Counted from the first letter of the stretch, positions 1 through 6,910 are shown. The stretch: DNA of 7,359 nucleotides from Caldifarciminota bacterium (GCA_029880025.1 JAOUPE010000077.1:1-7359); one strand, 5' to 3'. Made by a program: numbers and translations. The notes: generated from the sequence alone by a model not told the origin.

Positions 1-200
1 TGACAATCTTCTTTGTAGGAGGGACTTCCCAGTCCCGACCTAAAAGAATCCCCTGAGTCTCTGATCTCTTTGCGGTTAAATTTCTTCCTCTTCTTTGTCT
101 TCTATGGTTTATATTGCTTTGTGTTCATTCGTGTAAATTCGTGGTTAATTTCTTCTCTCTGCTATCTCTGCGGTTAAAAGAATCGAGTTCAGTCGGATTT
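1..200. repeat. Non-coding intergenic DNA built of phrase-like repeat modules
   Basis: No credible reading frame is present. The DNA is a patchwork of short recurring phrases. TAAAAGAATC occurs at 41-50 and again at 175-184. TGCGGTTAAA occurs at 71-80 and 169-178. GGTTAA followed by TTTCTTC occurs at about 74 and 143. ATTCGTG is repeated at 127 and 137. At 21-36 GGGACT-TCCC-AGTCCC forms a 6-bp hairpin. Read on the minus strand, the phrases (of the kind TTAACCACGAATTTACACG) resemble dispersed intergenic repeats that I recall from many uncultivated-bacterium genomes; that resemblance is from memory and unverified. Function is unknown. Confidence 0.5.
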
Positions 201-237
201 TTCAGCCCGTCACCTTGCGCTTCTCTTTTCTATCTTC

Positions 238-265
238 ACCCAGCCCTTGCGCGCAAGGGCTGGGT
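238..265. repeat. 28-bp perfect palindrome
   Basis: The two 14-nt arms, 238-251 (ACCCAGCCCTTGCG) and 252-265 (CGCAAGGGCTGGGT), are exact reverse complements with no spacer. The element is far more GC-rich than its surroundings. No T-tract follows on either strand, so it is a poor intrinsic terminator. It could be a REP-like dispersed palindrome, a cruciform-forming site or a dimeric protein-binding site. The sequence does not decide between these. Confidence 0.7.
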
Positions 266-288
266 TCACTAGCCACTATACACTATCC

Positions 289-435
289 CCTAGTGTGGTG
301 TAACTAACGCTTCTTTACAATACTTATAGGCTACAGCTTACAGCGTAATTTACTTAACTAACACAATATCAAAGAGATGCTCACTAGGAACACGAATTTT
401 TAAGTGTCAAGATATTTCAGTTGCACCACACTAGG
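289..435. mobile_element. MITE-like non-autonomous element with 16-bp terminal inverted repeats
   Basis: Left end 289-304 (CCTAGTGTGGTGTAAC) and right end 420-435 (GTTGCACCACACTAGG) are inverted copies matching at 15 of 16 positions, with weaker similarity extending a few bases inward (ACTAA versus ACTGA). They enclose about 115 bp of AT-rich DNA without any open frame. This is the architecture of a miniature inverted-repeat element. If CTAG at 290-293 and 431-434 is a 4-bp target duplication, the body would be 294-430. CTAG is self-complementary, so it could equally belong to the inverted repeat. A 4-bp CTAG-type target would fit IS5-family transposases, but no transposase is in the window and the family is not established. 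Confidence 0.6.
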
Positions 436-445
436 AAGTATATCT

Positions 446-465
446 AAACCACACCCCTGTGGTTT
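446..465 (-). terminator. Hairpin directly after the last operon stop codon, possible weak terminator
   Basis: Arms 446-453 (AAACCACA) and 458-465 (TGTGGTTT) form a perfect 8-bp stem with a CCCC/GGGG loop. The stem begins one base after the TAA of the mosaic protein gene. Read with the operon, the stem is followed by only TTT (shared with the stem) and then AGATAT, so it is a weak Rho-independent terminator or a 3'-end protecting hairpin. Read on the plus strand it is followed by a better T-rich tail (TTATTT), so it may also stop antisense transcription. Only three of eight pairs are G-C. Confidence 0.45.
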
Positions 466-3400
466 TTATTTCAACAATACCGCCTTTTTCAAAAGGCACT
501 TATCATTAGCATAGAGTCGGTAGAAGTAAATCCCGAACGGAACTTCTTTTCCATCATTATCTTTTCGATTCCAGCAAACCGAGTAAGAACCAGGTTTGAC
601 CAATTCGTCAATGAGCGTCCTCACCAATCTTCCAGAACCGTCATAAATTTTAAGGCTGATTTTTGATTCTACTGGTATTTCATAACGGATTGTCATTGAA
701 CCTTTTGTCGGATTTGGTTGATTCTGATAGAGAACCAATCTCTTAGGTAAAAGAACTGGTTTTTCATCTATTCCGGTTGAATTAACGTTAACCATGAAAA
801 TAGACCTATTATCACTCCATTGGTCATTCAAATCAAAATTTCGTTCGTAGACTATTTTAGTACCATCATTGGAAATATCCTGATACTCGCGTACTGCCTC
901 ACCATCGGTAAGTACTTCTTCTGAGGTTGTTTCAATTGTGTATTTACAGATATGGCTTTCTTTGCCGTCAATCCATTTAACATAAGCAATCCAAGTTCCA
1001 TCACCTGCAATCTTAGGATTCTCATGGTCACATGCTTCAGTTGTCAAAGGAATTTGTTCACCACCCTCAGATGGAATTTTATAAATTTGACGGTTATCAT
1101 TCTCATCAACCTTTTCGTATATAATCCAATTTATATCAAGAAAAACCGGATTCGTATTATCAAAAATATCATTGGTCAATTGAACCTCTTCGCTGGTTAT
1201 CATTGATAATTTATAGATTTGATAAGTCTCGTTGACAAGCTTCTGATAAACAATCCATTCACCATCTGGCGACCATTGGGGAAATCTAATATCGCATTGG
1301 TCATTAATGTTCAGTTGTTGCTCATTACTGCCATCCGCAGAGACCACAAATAATTTATGACTTCCATCCCATTTGGTATAAAGTATTTGCGAACCATCGG
1401 GTGACCATTGTGGGTCAGCGCAGATACCTGATGCTAGTACCTGAGGGTTGAATCCATCAGATCCAATTTTGCAGATTCCATCTTCCCTTACGCAGACAAT
1501 CCAGTTGCCATCTGAAGACCATTGAGGTGATTCATAAGTATACTCGTCATTGGTCAATTGGGTCTCTTCGCTGCCGTCGAGTTGTATTTTATATAATTTA
1601 TAACCTTCCACAGTATCCAGTTTCTGATAACAGACCCAATTATCATCCGGTGAAAAGACCGGTCTGCCTTTGTCTAAGGAATCAAGAACAACCGCAACCT
1701 CCCATGGAGAAAGAGTAATGCCTGGTCCTTCCTCTTTAGAAGTATCTGGCGGATACCCTTCAAAGTCACCACCAACCTGCAATGCATAATTCCAAAAGTT
1801 ACGTTCATTATCACCTCTCAAACCGAATATACTGCCTTTAAAGTAAGTTATTGCACCACCCGTATGAACCGGTTGTGGTGTATTGGCTCGGTTTGACCAC
1901 GAATTAGAACCTGGGTTATATACCCAAAACTGGTTGGTTGTTTTACCACGAAATGCAAAAACCTTATTATTGACTGTATCATATGCTAAACTGCCACCTC
2001 TACTTACGTTTGCCGGGGTCGAATATTTTGTTGTCCAGGTGTTATTATCAATTTGATAACGGTAAAAGTCTTGTTCATTACTCCCTCGTAATGCATACAG
2101 GTAATTACCGCGGTCCCAAGCCAATGCACCACCCGCACCAATCTTTGCCGGTGTCTCAGCTAGGGTCGACCAGGAATTTGTAGAAATTCGATAACGATAG
2201 AACGATTTCGTTTCACTACCTCGTAATGCATAAAGGTAATCACCACCGGTCCAGACCAAAGCTCCGCCATTTCCAATCTTTGCGGGCGTGTTTGCTAAAT
2301 ACACCCAGATGTCTGATTTCATATTGTAACGATAGAATCTTTGCTTTTCTCCACCTTCTAACATATAAACAAAACTGTCGATTGCCCATGTCAACCCAGC
2401 TCCGTAGTCAGCATCGTGTGGAGGTGATGCCATACGCCGCCATTGATTCACATCCGGAATGTAACGTAAGAATCCCATATTTGGATAACCAGTCAAAGCA
2501 TAGATTTTCTCTTTGGCGAGAACAATTGAGCCTCCGGATTTTATTTTAGCTAATGCTCGTTCTTTTGTAAGCCAGGTATTAGATACTACTTGGAAAATAC
2601 TTACCATTGTATCGTTTGCTTTGTTTTTATCATTGATTAACGCAGTATAAACTTGAACCGTATGGTTTCCAAGGGTGGCTAGCCATTCATCAAATCTTAT
2701 AACTGCTGCACGTGCCGGTCGAATTGCAAAATATACAGAATCTGTGTAAACCTGGTCAATTTTGCAATATACTTTAAGCGTTTCCTGATGAATACCATAA
2801 TTATTGACAACAACTTTAGGCTGAACTCGAGTGTTATAAGGGATTGACCCCTTGGGTTTTCTTATCTCAGTAACTGCTATATCGTGCTTATACCGGGGTG
2901 ACCCTTTAATTCTAACATTATCCAATGCCCAGAAATGTATTTTGTTAACACCACCCGTATAAACCCAAGCAAAACGCACTCGAGAACATCCGGCTGCCCA
3001 GCTCTTAATATTAAAAGATTCAGCGGCTGGACCAAAGTCGTACCCGGTATAATTCTTAATCAGATAAGGATAAGTAGCACCACCATCTCTTGAGCCAACC
3101 AATTTAGCCGTATAACCGCTACTCTTATGGTCAAAATAAGTGCTACAACATAAAGTCGCTGTGGTACAAGTTTCTAAATTCACCACCGGACTGATTAAAG
3201 AATCAATTACAGTACCGCCAGTAAAATTCCAATCCAACAGGGCATAACGGGTAGGATTAGCCGACCAGGGAGAACCTTTATTCCAATGCCAACAGGTTTT
3301 AAATGTTGCGGTTGAAAAGAATACCCACCAACCATCGGGTGGCCAAGGTTCACGTCTTCCTTCACACCAGCAACAGCCAGGGCAATTTCCTGGGTCACAG

Positions 3401-3654
3401 ATACAGCAACCAGGACAATAATCCGGGTCTCCACATAGACAACAATGGTAGCCATGACCAGCACAATGACAACACCATCCACAAGGATTTTCCGGAGTAC
3501 ATATAATATCTTCACTTCGAGAGTCGAAATCATCTTCATCTATGTTGTCATCCCCACCACCATCACATGGGATAAAATTATGATCGGCGTAAACATCTAA
3601 AGGGAATGTTATTGTAATCAACGTCAAAATGTATTGATAATATATCCTCATCAT
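466..3654 (-). CDS. Secreted mosaic protein: Cys-rich repeat, jelly roll, Kelch and TolB-like propellers, T9SS-type C-terminus
   Basis: This 1062-residue protein has the look of a surface adhesin or recognition protein. Residues 1-23 resemble a signal peptide with VYA before the cut. Acidic residues 31-50 precede a block with 16 Cys in positions 52-97. Residues about 110-252 resemble a cleaved-adhesin/MAM jelly roll (SPVVNL, DNVRIKG). Residues 255-356 look Ig/CARDB-like. Six Kelch-like blades of about 45 residues span 365-628, and seven PD40 blades (PQWSPDG) span about 660-957. The end, 969-1062 (YQNQPNP, LKIYDGSGRLVRTL, FGIYFYRL), matches FlgD-Ig / T9SS type A sorting domains. The start at 3654 was chosen for the signal peptide. 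It lacks a ribosome site, unlike every other gene here, and overlaps the upstream gene by 77 nt in the +1 frame. It may therefore be the 3' part of a split larger gene. Domain calls are by eye; ligand unknown. Confidence 0.85.
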   Translation of the reverse strand: MMRIYYQYILTLITITFPLDVYADHNFIPCDGGGDDNIDEDDFDSRSEDIICTPENPCGWCCHCAGHGYHCCLCGDPDYCPGCCICDPGNCPGCCWCEGRREPWPPDGWWVFFSTATFKTCWHWNKGSPWSANPTRYALLDWNFTGGTVIDSLISPVVNLETCTTATLCCSTYFDHKSSGYTAKLVGSRDGGATYPYLIKNYTGYDFGPAAESFNIKSWAAGCSRVRFAWVYTGGVNKIHFWALDNVRIKGSPRYKHDIAVTEIRKPKGSIPYNTRVQPKVVVNNYGIHQETLKVYCKIDQVYTDSVYFAIRPARAAVIRFDEWLATLGNHTVQVYTALINDKNKANDTMVSIFQVVSNTWLTKERALAKIKSGGSIVLAKEKIYALTGYPNMGFLRYIPDVNQWRRMASPPHDADYGAGLTWAIDSFVYMLEGGEKQRFYRYNMKSDIWVYLANTPAKIGNGGALVWTGGDYLYALRGSETKSFYRYRISTNSWSTLAETPAKIGAGGALAWDRGNYLYALRGSNEQDFYRYQIDNNTWTTKYSTPANVSRGGSLAYDTVNNKVFAFRGKTTNQFWVYNPGSNSWSNRANTPQPVHTGGAITYFKGSIFGLRGDNERNFWNYALQVGGDFEGYPPDTSKEEGPGITLSPWEVAVVLDSLDKGRPVFSPDDNWVCYQKLDTVEGYKLYKIQLDGSEETQLTNDEYTYESPQWSSDGNWIVCVREDGICKIGSDGFNPQVLASGICADPQWSPDGSQILYTKWDGSHKLFVVSADGSNEQQLNINDQCDIRFPQWSPDGEWIVYQKLVNETYQIYKLSMITSEEVQLTNDIFDNTNPVFLDINWIIYEKVDENDNRQIYKIPSEGGEQIPLTTEACDHENPKIAGDGTWIAYVKWIDGKESHICKYTIETTSEEVLTDGEAVREYQDISNDGTKIVYERNFDLNDQWSDNRSIFMVNVNSTGIDEKPVLLPKRLVLYQNQPNPTKGSMTIRYEIPVESKISLKIYDGSGRLVRTLIDELVKPGSYSVCWNRKDNDGKEVPFGIYFYRLYANDKCLLKKAVLLK
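784..1677 (-). repeat. Seven TolB/PD40-like beta-propeller repeats in the mosaic protein
   Basis: The blades share the pattern P-[QV]-[WF]-S-x-D-G-x-W-I-V-Y. They begin near residues 665, 710, 748, 792, 836, 880 and 925, a period of about 38-45 residues. Several blades carry LTND after the IYKI strand, as in TolB C-terminal propellers. Blades five and six are more diverged (FLDINWIIYE, IAGDGTWIAY). Seven repeats would close a seven-bladed propeller, whereas TolB itself has six; the count is by eye. Confidence 0.75.
1771..2562 (-). repeat. Six Kelch-like beta-propeller repeats in the mosaic protein
   Basis: The repeats have a period of 45-46 residues and begin near residues 365, 410, 456, 501, 546 and 592. 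The consensus is TPAKIGxGGAL, then YLYALRGS, then FYRYxIxxNxW, which is the GG-plus-aromatic pattern of Kelch blades. The two central repeats (456-500, 501-545) are nearly identical in their first halves, which suggests a recent internal duplication. The DNA also remains similar there, around 2100-2290. Confidence 0.75.
3364..3501 (-). repeat. Cys-rich tandem repeat (CxxCCxC units) inside the mosaic protein
   Basis: Residues 52-97 of the mosaic protein contain 16 cysteines in 46 positions. The core unit C-x2-CC-x-C appears as CGWCCHC, then a shortened HCCLC, then CPGCCIC and CPGCCWC. The units are separated by 4-5 residue linkers such as GDPDY and DPGN. It lies just after the signal peptide and an acidic stretch, so it should be exported. 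Dense CC and CxC pairs suggest a disulfide-locked stalk or metal binding. I cannot name a matching family. Confidence 0.8.
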
Positions 3655-5917
3655 CAGCGTTGATATTTTCAACTGTATAATTAAAAGTAGAACTCCCATT
3701 CGGACTACCATTCGGTCCTAGTGTAACATATTCGAAGGAAGGAACACTTTGATAAAACCATCCACCCGGGTCGTCTATGTCTGAGTAAAGCGTAACTGTG
3801 ACCGACCTTGCTTTTTGATTTGTAAGTGTAACCGGCTGCGTCACAGGAGGATGTTCTTCCACCACGAACCTATTCACAGGGTGAGGAGTGATTGTAACCG
3901 ATGGCTTTTCGGTTTTAAAGGTAAAGATTTTTTGTTCAACCAATGGATTATTATTTATATCCTTAACGCCAGTAGTTATAGTAACATCGTATTCAGTAAG
4001 AAAATGTAATTCACCTTGTTGATCAGGGGTTAAAATAACTTTTCTATTGTCCGAAACATCATACTCAGCCGTAAAACCCTTATATAGTTCTGGGTCAAAT
4101 AGAATCGTTCCTGAATTTACTGTTTCTAAGTTTATTACTTTATTGAAAGTAATTGTTATTGATTTAGTAACTAAAACGTTCTTTGCACCGTTTGGAGGGT
4201 CAGTAGAAAGCACTCGGGGAAGTCCTCCTATCCAGAATTTATGATTTTCGTCGACTATTGGGTCATATTGACACCAATCACCATTTTCATCTCGATAGGA
4301 TATTGTTTTAGGATTACCATCGATTTCATTACCAGCAAGGTCTTCTGCCCCAGAAATCTTTAGTGTTGCTTTGCCATGGTATTCTACATCTGGTGGAATA
4401 AAATTACTCTCAGTTTCCACATGATATACTCTATCTTCATCTTCTAACCAATAGCCATTTTCATCTGTTACTACCTCTTCGAATTGATTTGCGAAAACAA
4501 CAGTAAGAGTAGGTTTGATATTTATATTCATATCCTCACTAAAGGTAATTTCAAATGTTACTGCCTGCTCGGGAATGCAATCTTTATTAGGATCAATAAT
4601 CAAATCTCCTAAATTTTCATCATCAGCAGGTCCAGGCCAATATGCTTCATACTTAACTTCATCCTCTTGCTGCTCAATCCGAACCCGAGATACATAAGGT
4701 TTGAAATTATCAAGTATAATCTGTCTTTCTACCGGCGGGTCAGAATAATATTCTTGATTTGGCGACGATGTATTATGATTAATACTATGAGCTATGATAA
4801 CCATGTCTTTTATTCCATCTGCAAAGCGTGCCTCTGAATTTATCAATGCGCTACCAGTCCCTTGTTTGTTTATCTTAGTGTTAAACAGAGAACCCGCATC
4901 ACTTAATCCACCAATAAAATAAAAATCATCATTCCCTAAACCCTGAGGATTTATACCTGTGCGTGTGAACGAACCTCTGTTGGCATTGACATCATGGGTA
5001 ATCCTTTCTGGAAAAGGCAGTGACCAAATACAAAGCGGCGGTTGTCCACCATAGATGATTTTTGCATATCTGTGAGCATCATCGTATTCACGCTGTCCAC
5101 CTGGTTTGAAGAAATAGACGAACGCCCTGTCTAAATCTCTACCGTTATATGAATTTATGTTCACTTTTATCCTCTCATCAAGTTGACCAGCTTCACCCAC
5201 ATCTTTACGGTGATACATTACCGCATTTTCGTCGGGATGGTGTATAGTTAGGGTATAATTTGGCTCTGGATGTATAATATAATAAAGAGGGTTGATATTG
5301 TAATCAGGATTGGCTGTCGAACCAGCACATACATGGAGATTAGTATCACGACAGCCAGATGCACCACTTGGTCCAATTATTTCTCTATCAACAACACTGC
5401 CCTGGGTTAAAACGCACTCACCATTTTGGTCACGAATATAGTCATCTCCCCAGCGAACCCATCTGTTCGAATAAGCAGACAATACATTCTCAGCTCTATT
5501 ATTCTGTCTATTAAACCAGAAAATAAAAACATAAACCGGAAATTCGGGGTCGTTTTGTCCTGTATTTGGGACAACAAGATATGTGCTTATTACTTCATAT
5601 CTATCATTAGGCGATCTGGTAACTCCATCATCAAATAAATGCATATAAGTCCAGTAAGCTGAATCTCCTTCCACCCGGATATAGTAACCTCCACCTGGCA
5701 GTTCAGCATTAATACTTCTAATAGCACCACCTTCAACTGCTTGCACCGCTGTCCAAATATCGCATCCATAATCAATACCGTGATGAAAGTCGTAATCACC
5801 ATTGTCTCTATTCCTCGGACCATAATCAGAAGTGATAGGTGCAGTAACCGGAGGGTCTAAGTGTTGGGCTAATAAAAAACCCAACAAACACGGAAGAAGA
5901 ACAAAGCACCGTCTCAT
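3578..5917 (-). CDS. Secreted protein with degenerate M23 (LytM-like) domain and Ig-like domains
   Basis: This 779-residue protein has a signal peptide, residues 1-17 (MRRCFVLLPC start, cut before QHLDPP). Residues about 21-200 resemble an M23 metallopeptidase: HHGID supplies the zinc-site pair H45/D49, YMHL supplies H93, and NLHV at 193-196 stands where M23 enzymes have HLH. The third zinc His (H195) remains but the first, catalytic His is Asn193. About 70 extra residues (101-170) separate YMHL from the GSVVDREIIGPSG strand. Residues about 405-540 look Ig-like with a TFSEDM motif. Residues 567-669 match the SbsA/Big_5 Ig-like pattern (STDPPNGA, ITITFNK, FTFKTE), and 670-779 form another beta domain. 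The start is fixed by a perfect ribosome site and an ATGA overlap with the upstream gene. Likely envelope binding or structural rather than clearly peptidase. The C-terminus overlaps the next gene and may be frameshifted. Confidence 0.85.
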   Translation of the reverse strand: MRRCFVLLPCLLGFLLAQHLDPPVTAPITSDYGPRNRDNGDYDFHHGIDYGCDIWTAVQAVEGGAIRSINAELPGGGYYIRVEGDSAYWTYMHLFDDGVTRSPNDRYEVISTYLVVPNTGQNDPEFPVYVFIFWFNRQNNRAENVLSAYSNRWVRWGDDYIRDQNGECVLTQGSVVDREIIGPSGASGCRDTNLHVCAGSTANPDYNINPLYYIIHPEPNYTLTIHHPDENAVMYHRKDVGEAGQLDERIKVNINSYNGRDLDRAFVYFFKPGGQREYDDAHRYAKIIYGGQPPLCIWSLPFPERITHDVNANRGSFTRTGINPQGLGNDDFYFIGGLSDAGSLFNTKINKQGTGSALINSEARFADGIKDMVIIAHSINHNTSSPNQEYYSDPPVERQIILDNFKPYVSRVRIEQQEDEVKYEAYWPGPADDENLGDLIIDPNKDCIPEQAVTFEITFSEDMNINIKPTLTVVFANQFEEVVTDENGYWLEDEDRVYHVETESNFIPPDVEYHGKATLKISGAEDLAGNEIDGNPKTISYRDENGDWCQYDPIVDENHKFWIGGLPRVLSTDPPNGAKNVLVTKSITITFNKVINLETVNSGTILFDPELYKGFTAEYDVSDNRKVILTPDQQGELHFLTEYDVTITTGVKDINNNPLVEQKIFTFKTEKPSVTITPHPVNRFVVEEHPPVTQPVTLTNQKARSVTVTLYSDIDDPGGWFYQSVPSFEYVTLGPNGSPNGSSTFNYTVENINADDEDILSIHFDVDYNNIPFRCLRRS

Positions 5918-6804
5918 CGCTCACCTCCTTGCTTGAAAAGAACAGAAAGGTCATCTGGAAGTTCATCAAAGGAAAGAATAAAACTTTTGGGATACTCTTG
6001 AAGAGTAAGTTGGATTCTGTTATTTTTCAGAGGAAATCCATCAGCGTGCCATCCATCTCCTTCTGCCTTCACCACCTTTGTCCGTTCACTTTCAACATCA
6101 AGGAAAAAAAGATAGGAACCTCTATAGCCTTCTCTAAGTTCGCGACTCATTACCGGCTCCGCAGCAATGATTTTACCATCAGGGGAAATCTTTAAATATG
6201 CCATACTGTATATGCCATAGGTGTTATAAACCGAGGCAACTTCTTTACCCAATGTGTCAAAAACAATTATATCAGACCGCAAATCCGAATAAGAAACAAT
6301 ACTATTCTTCACGAACACGATTCTACTGCCATCTTTTGAAATCACAATAAAGTAAGGCGCATAGTCGTCTTCATCCCTCTCCGCCAAAGTAAAGATTATC
6401 TCAAAATTCTTTTTCCACTTTTTTTCACCTTTCGCATTTATATATGAAAATTCAACTCTGGCTTCCTTTATTTGTTCCATTTGACCTAAACTGTCTTTTC
6501 TCAACTGCCCTGGAGTATCTTCTGCCTTTAGGAGATATGTGAAAGTTGGGGAGATGATTATTTTCCGACAGTCTCTCATATAATCAAACGGTAGAGTTCG
6601 TATTATCTTACCTTCAGGCGAAACAAATTTAATCTCTTTTACCGAAGGCTTTACTAAAAATTGGTCATTGCCTATGGGAAAAACATCCGCCTCTATTCGG
6701 TATCCTTTTTGATTTTCTTTACCTTTCTCCTGTGCCCCTATCAACGAAATCAAGCACAGGATAGTGACTACTGTTGCTGTTGTTATGTTTTTTATGCTTT
6801 GCAT
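5914..6804 (-). CDS. Secreted propeller-like protein of unknown function, 296 aa
   Basis: I do not recognise a named family. A signal peptide is clear: MQSIKNITTATVV, a hydrophobic core, and a cut after IGA at residue 24, then a lysine-rich QEKGKENQKG stretch. The mature part is beta-rich and has two propeller-like segments, ISKDGSRIVFV near 155-165 and ISPDGKIIAAEP at 206-217, resembling PD40/WD40-type strands. The length would suit a partial or small propeller. An in-frame ATG exists at 6831, but the start at 6804 is preferred because AAAGGAGG lies 4 nt upstream and the signal peptide begins there. Its stop TGA shares an ATGA with the next gene, whose ribosome site lies within its last codons (KQGGER), so the two are translationally coupled. 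Confidence 0.85.
   Translation of the reverse strand: MQSIKNITTATVVTILCLISLIGAQEKGKENQKGYRIEADVFPIGNDQFLVKPSVKEIKFVSPEGKIIRTLPFDYMRDCRKIIISPTFTYLLKAEDTPGQLRKDSLGQMEQIKEARVEFSYINAKGEKKWKKNFEIIFTLAERDEDDYAPYFIVISKDGSRIVFVKNSIVSYSDLRSDIIVFDTLGKEVASVYNTYGIYSMAYLKISPDGKIIAAEPVMSRELREGYRGSYLFFLDVESERTKVVKAEGDGWHADGFPLKNNRIQLTLQEYPKSFILSFDELPDDLSVLFKQGGER
5921..5930 (-). promoter_or_regulatory. Perfect Shine-Dalgarno site for the M23-like gene
   Basis: AAGGAGGTGA on the minus strand is exactly complementary to the conserved TCACCTCCTT end of bacterial 16S rRNA. It lies 3 nt before the ATG at 5917, with the GGAGG core 6 nt away, and is wholly inside the 3' coding end of the upstream gene. It fixes the start of the 779-residue protein. 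Confidence 0.9.
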
Positions 6805-6905
6805 TGTTCCTCCTTTTGGTTTAATGAACATATTCGGAAAAATATAGTGGCAAGTATTGCCAGTCCAAAAAGGACTGCTTTGAGGCTGCTTTTGTTTTTA
6901 ACCAT
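6792..6905 (-). CDS. Small single-span membrane peptide, 37 aa
   Basis: This is a short frame beginning MVKNKSSLKAVLFG and ending EEQCKA before TAA at 6792-6794. It has a basic N-terminus and one hydrophobic segment (about residues 10-23, AVLFGLAILATIFF), followed by RICSLNQKEEQCKA. Support for translation comes from AAAGGAGG at 6911-6918, 5 nt before the ATG, and from a near-consensus promoter about 50 nt upstream. Its stop lies 13 nt inside the next gene, an arrangement typical of translational coupling. It lacks a proper lipobox around the Cys. It could be a small membrane protein, a translated leader that feeds ribosomes to the 296-aa gene, or the remnant of a longer gene. An in-frame ATG at 6953 would give 53 residues but lacks a ribosome site. 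Confidence 0.6.
   Translation of the reverse strand: MVKNKSSLKAVLFGLAILATIFFRICSLNQKEEQCKA
6809..6816 (-). promoter_or_regulatory. Shine-Dalgarno site that decides the start of the 296-aa gene
   Basis: AAAGGAGG lies 4 nt before the ATG at 6804 and inside the small upstream reading frame. It argues for starting at 6804 rather than at the in-frame ATG at 6831, which has no such site and would add nine residues in front of a good signal peptide. Confidence 0.85.
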
Positions 6906-6910
6906 TGCTA

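Noticed and set aside
952..1206. Plus-strand frames of 60-107 codons across the window (for example 952-1206, 2226-2549, 4047-4244, 5929-6195, 6661-6933)
   Set aside because: All lie opposite real minus-strand genes, have no ribosome sites or domain features, and read as antisense of propeller or Ig coding sequence.
3207..3539. 110-codon minus-strand frame rich in valine and isoleucine
   Set aside because: It is the Cys-rich repeat read in another frame (TGT/TGC runs become valine-type codons). It has no ribosome site and lies wholly within the mosaic gene.
3655..3711. Upstream in-frame starts for the mosaic protein at 3711 and 3699
   Set aside because: They would lengthen the overlap with the upstream gene to 122-134 nt and spoil the signal peptide. 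Only a weak AGGA precedes 3711.
5590..5823. 77-codon minus-strand frame inside the M23-like gene
   Set aside because: Out-of-phase shadow of the M23 domain without its own ribosome site.
6805..6831. In-frame ATG at 6831 as start of the 296-aa protein
   Set aside because: The strong AAAGGAGG at 6809-6816 lies inside this extension, and the signal peptide begins at 6804.
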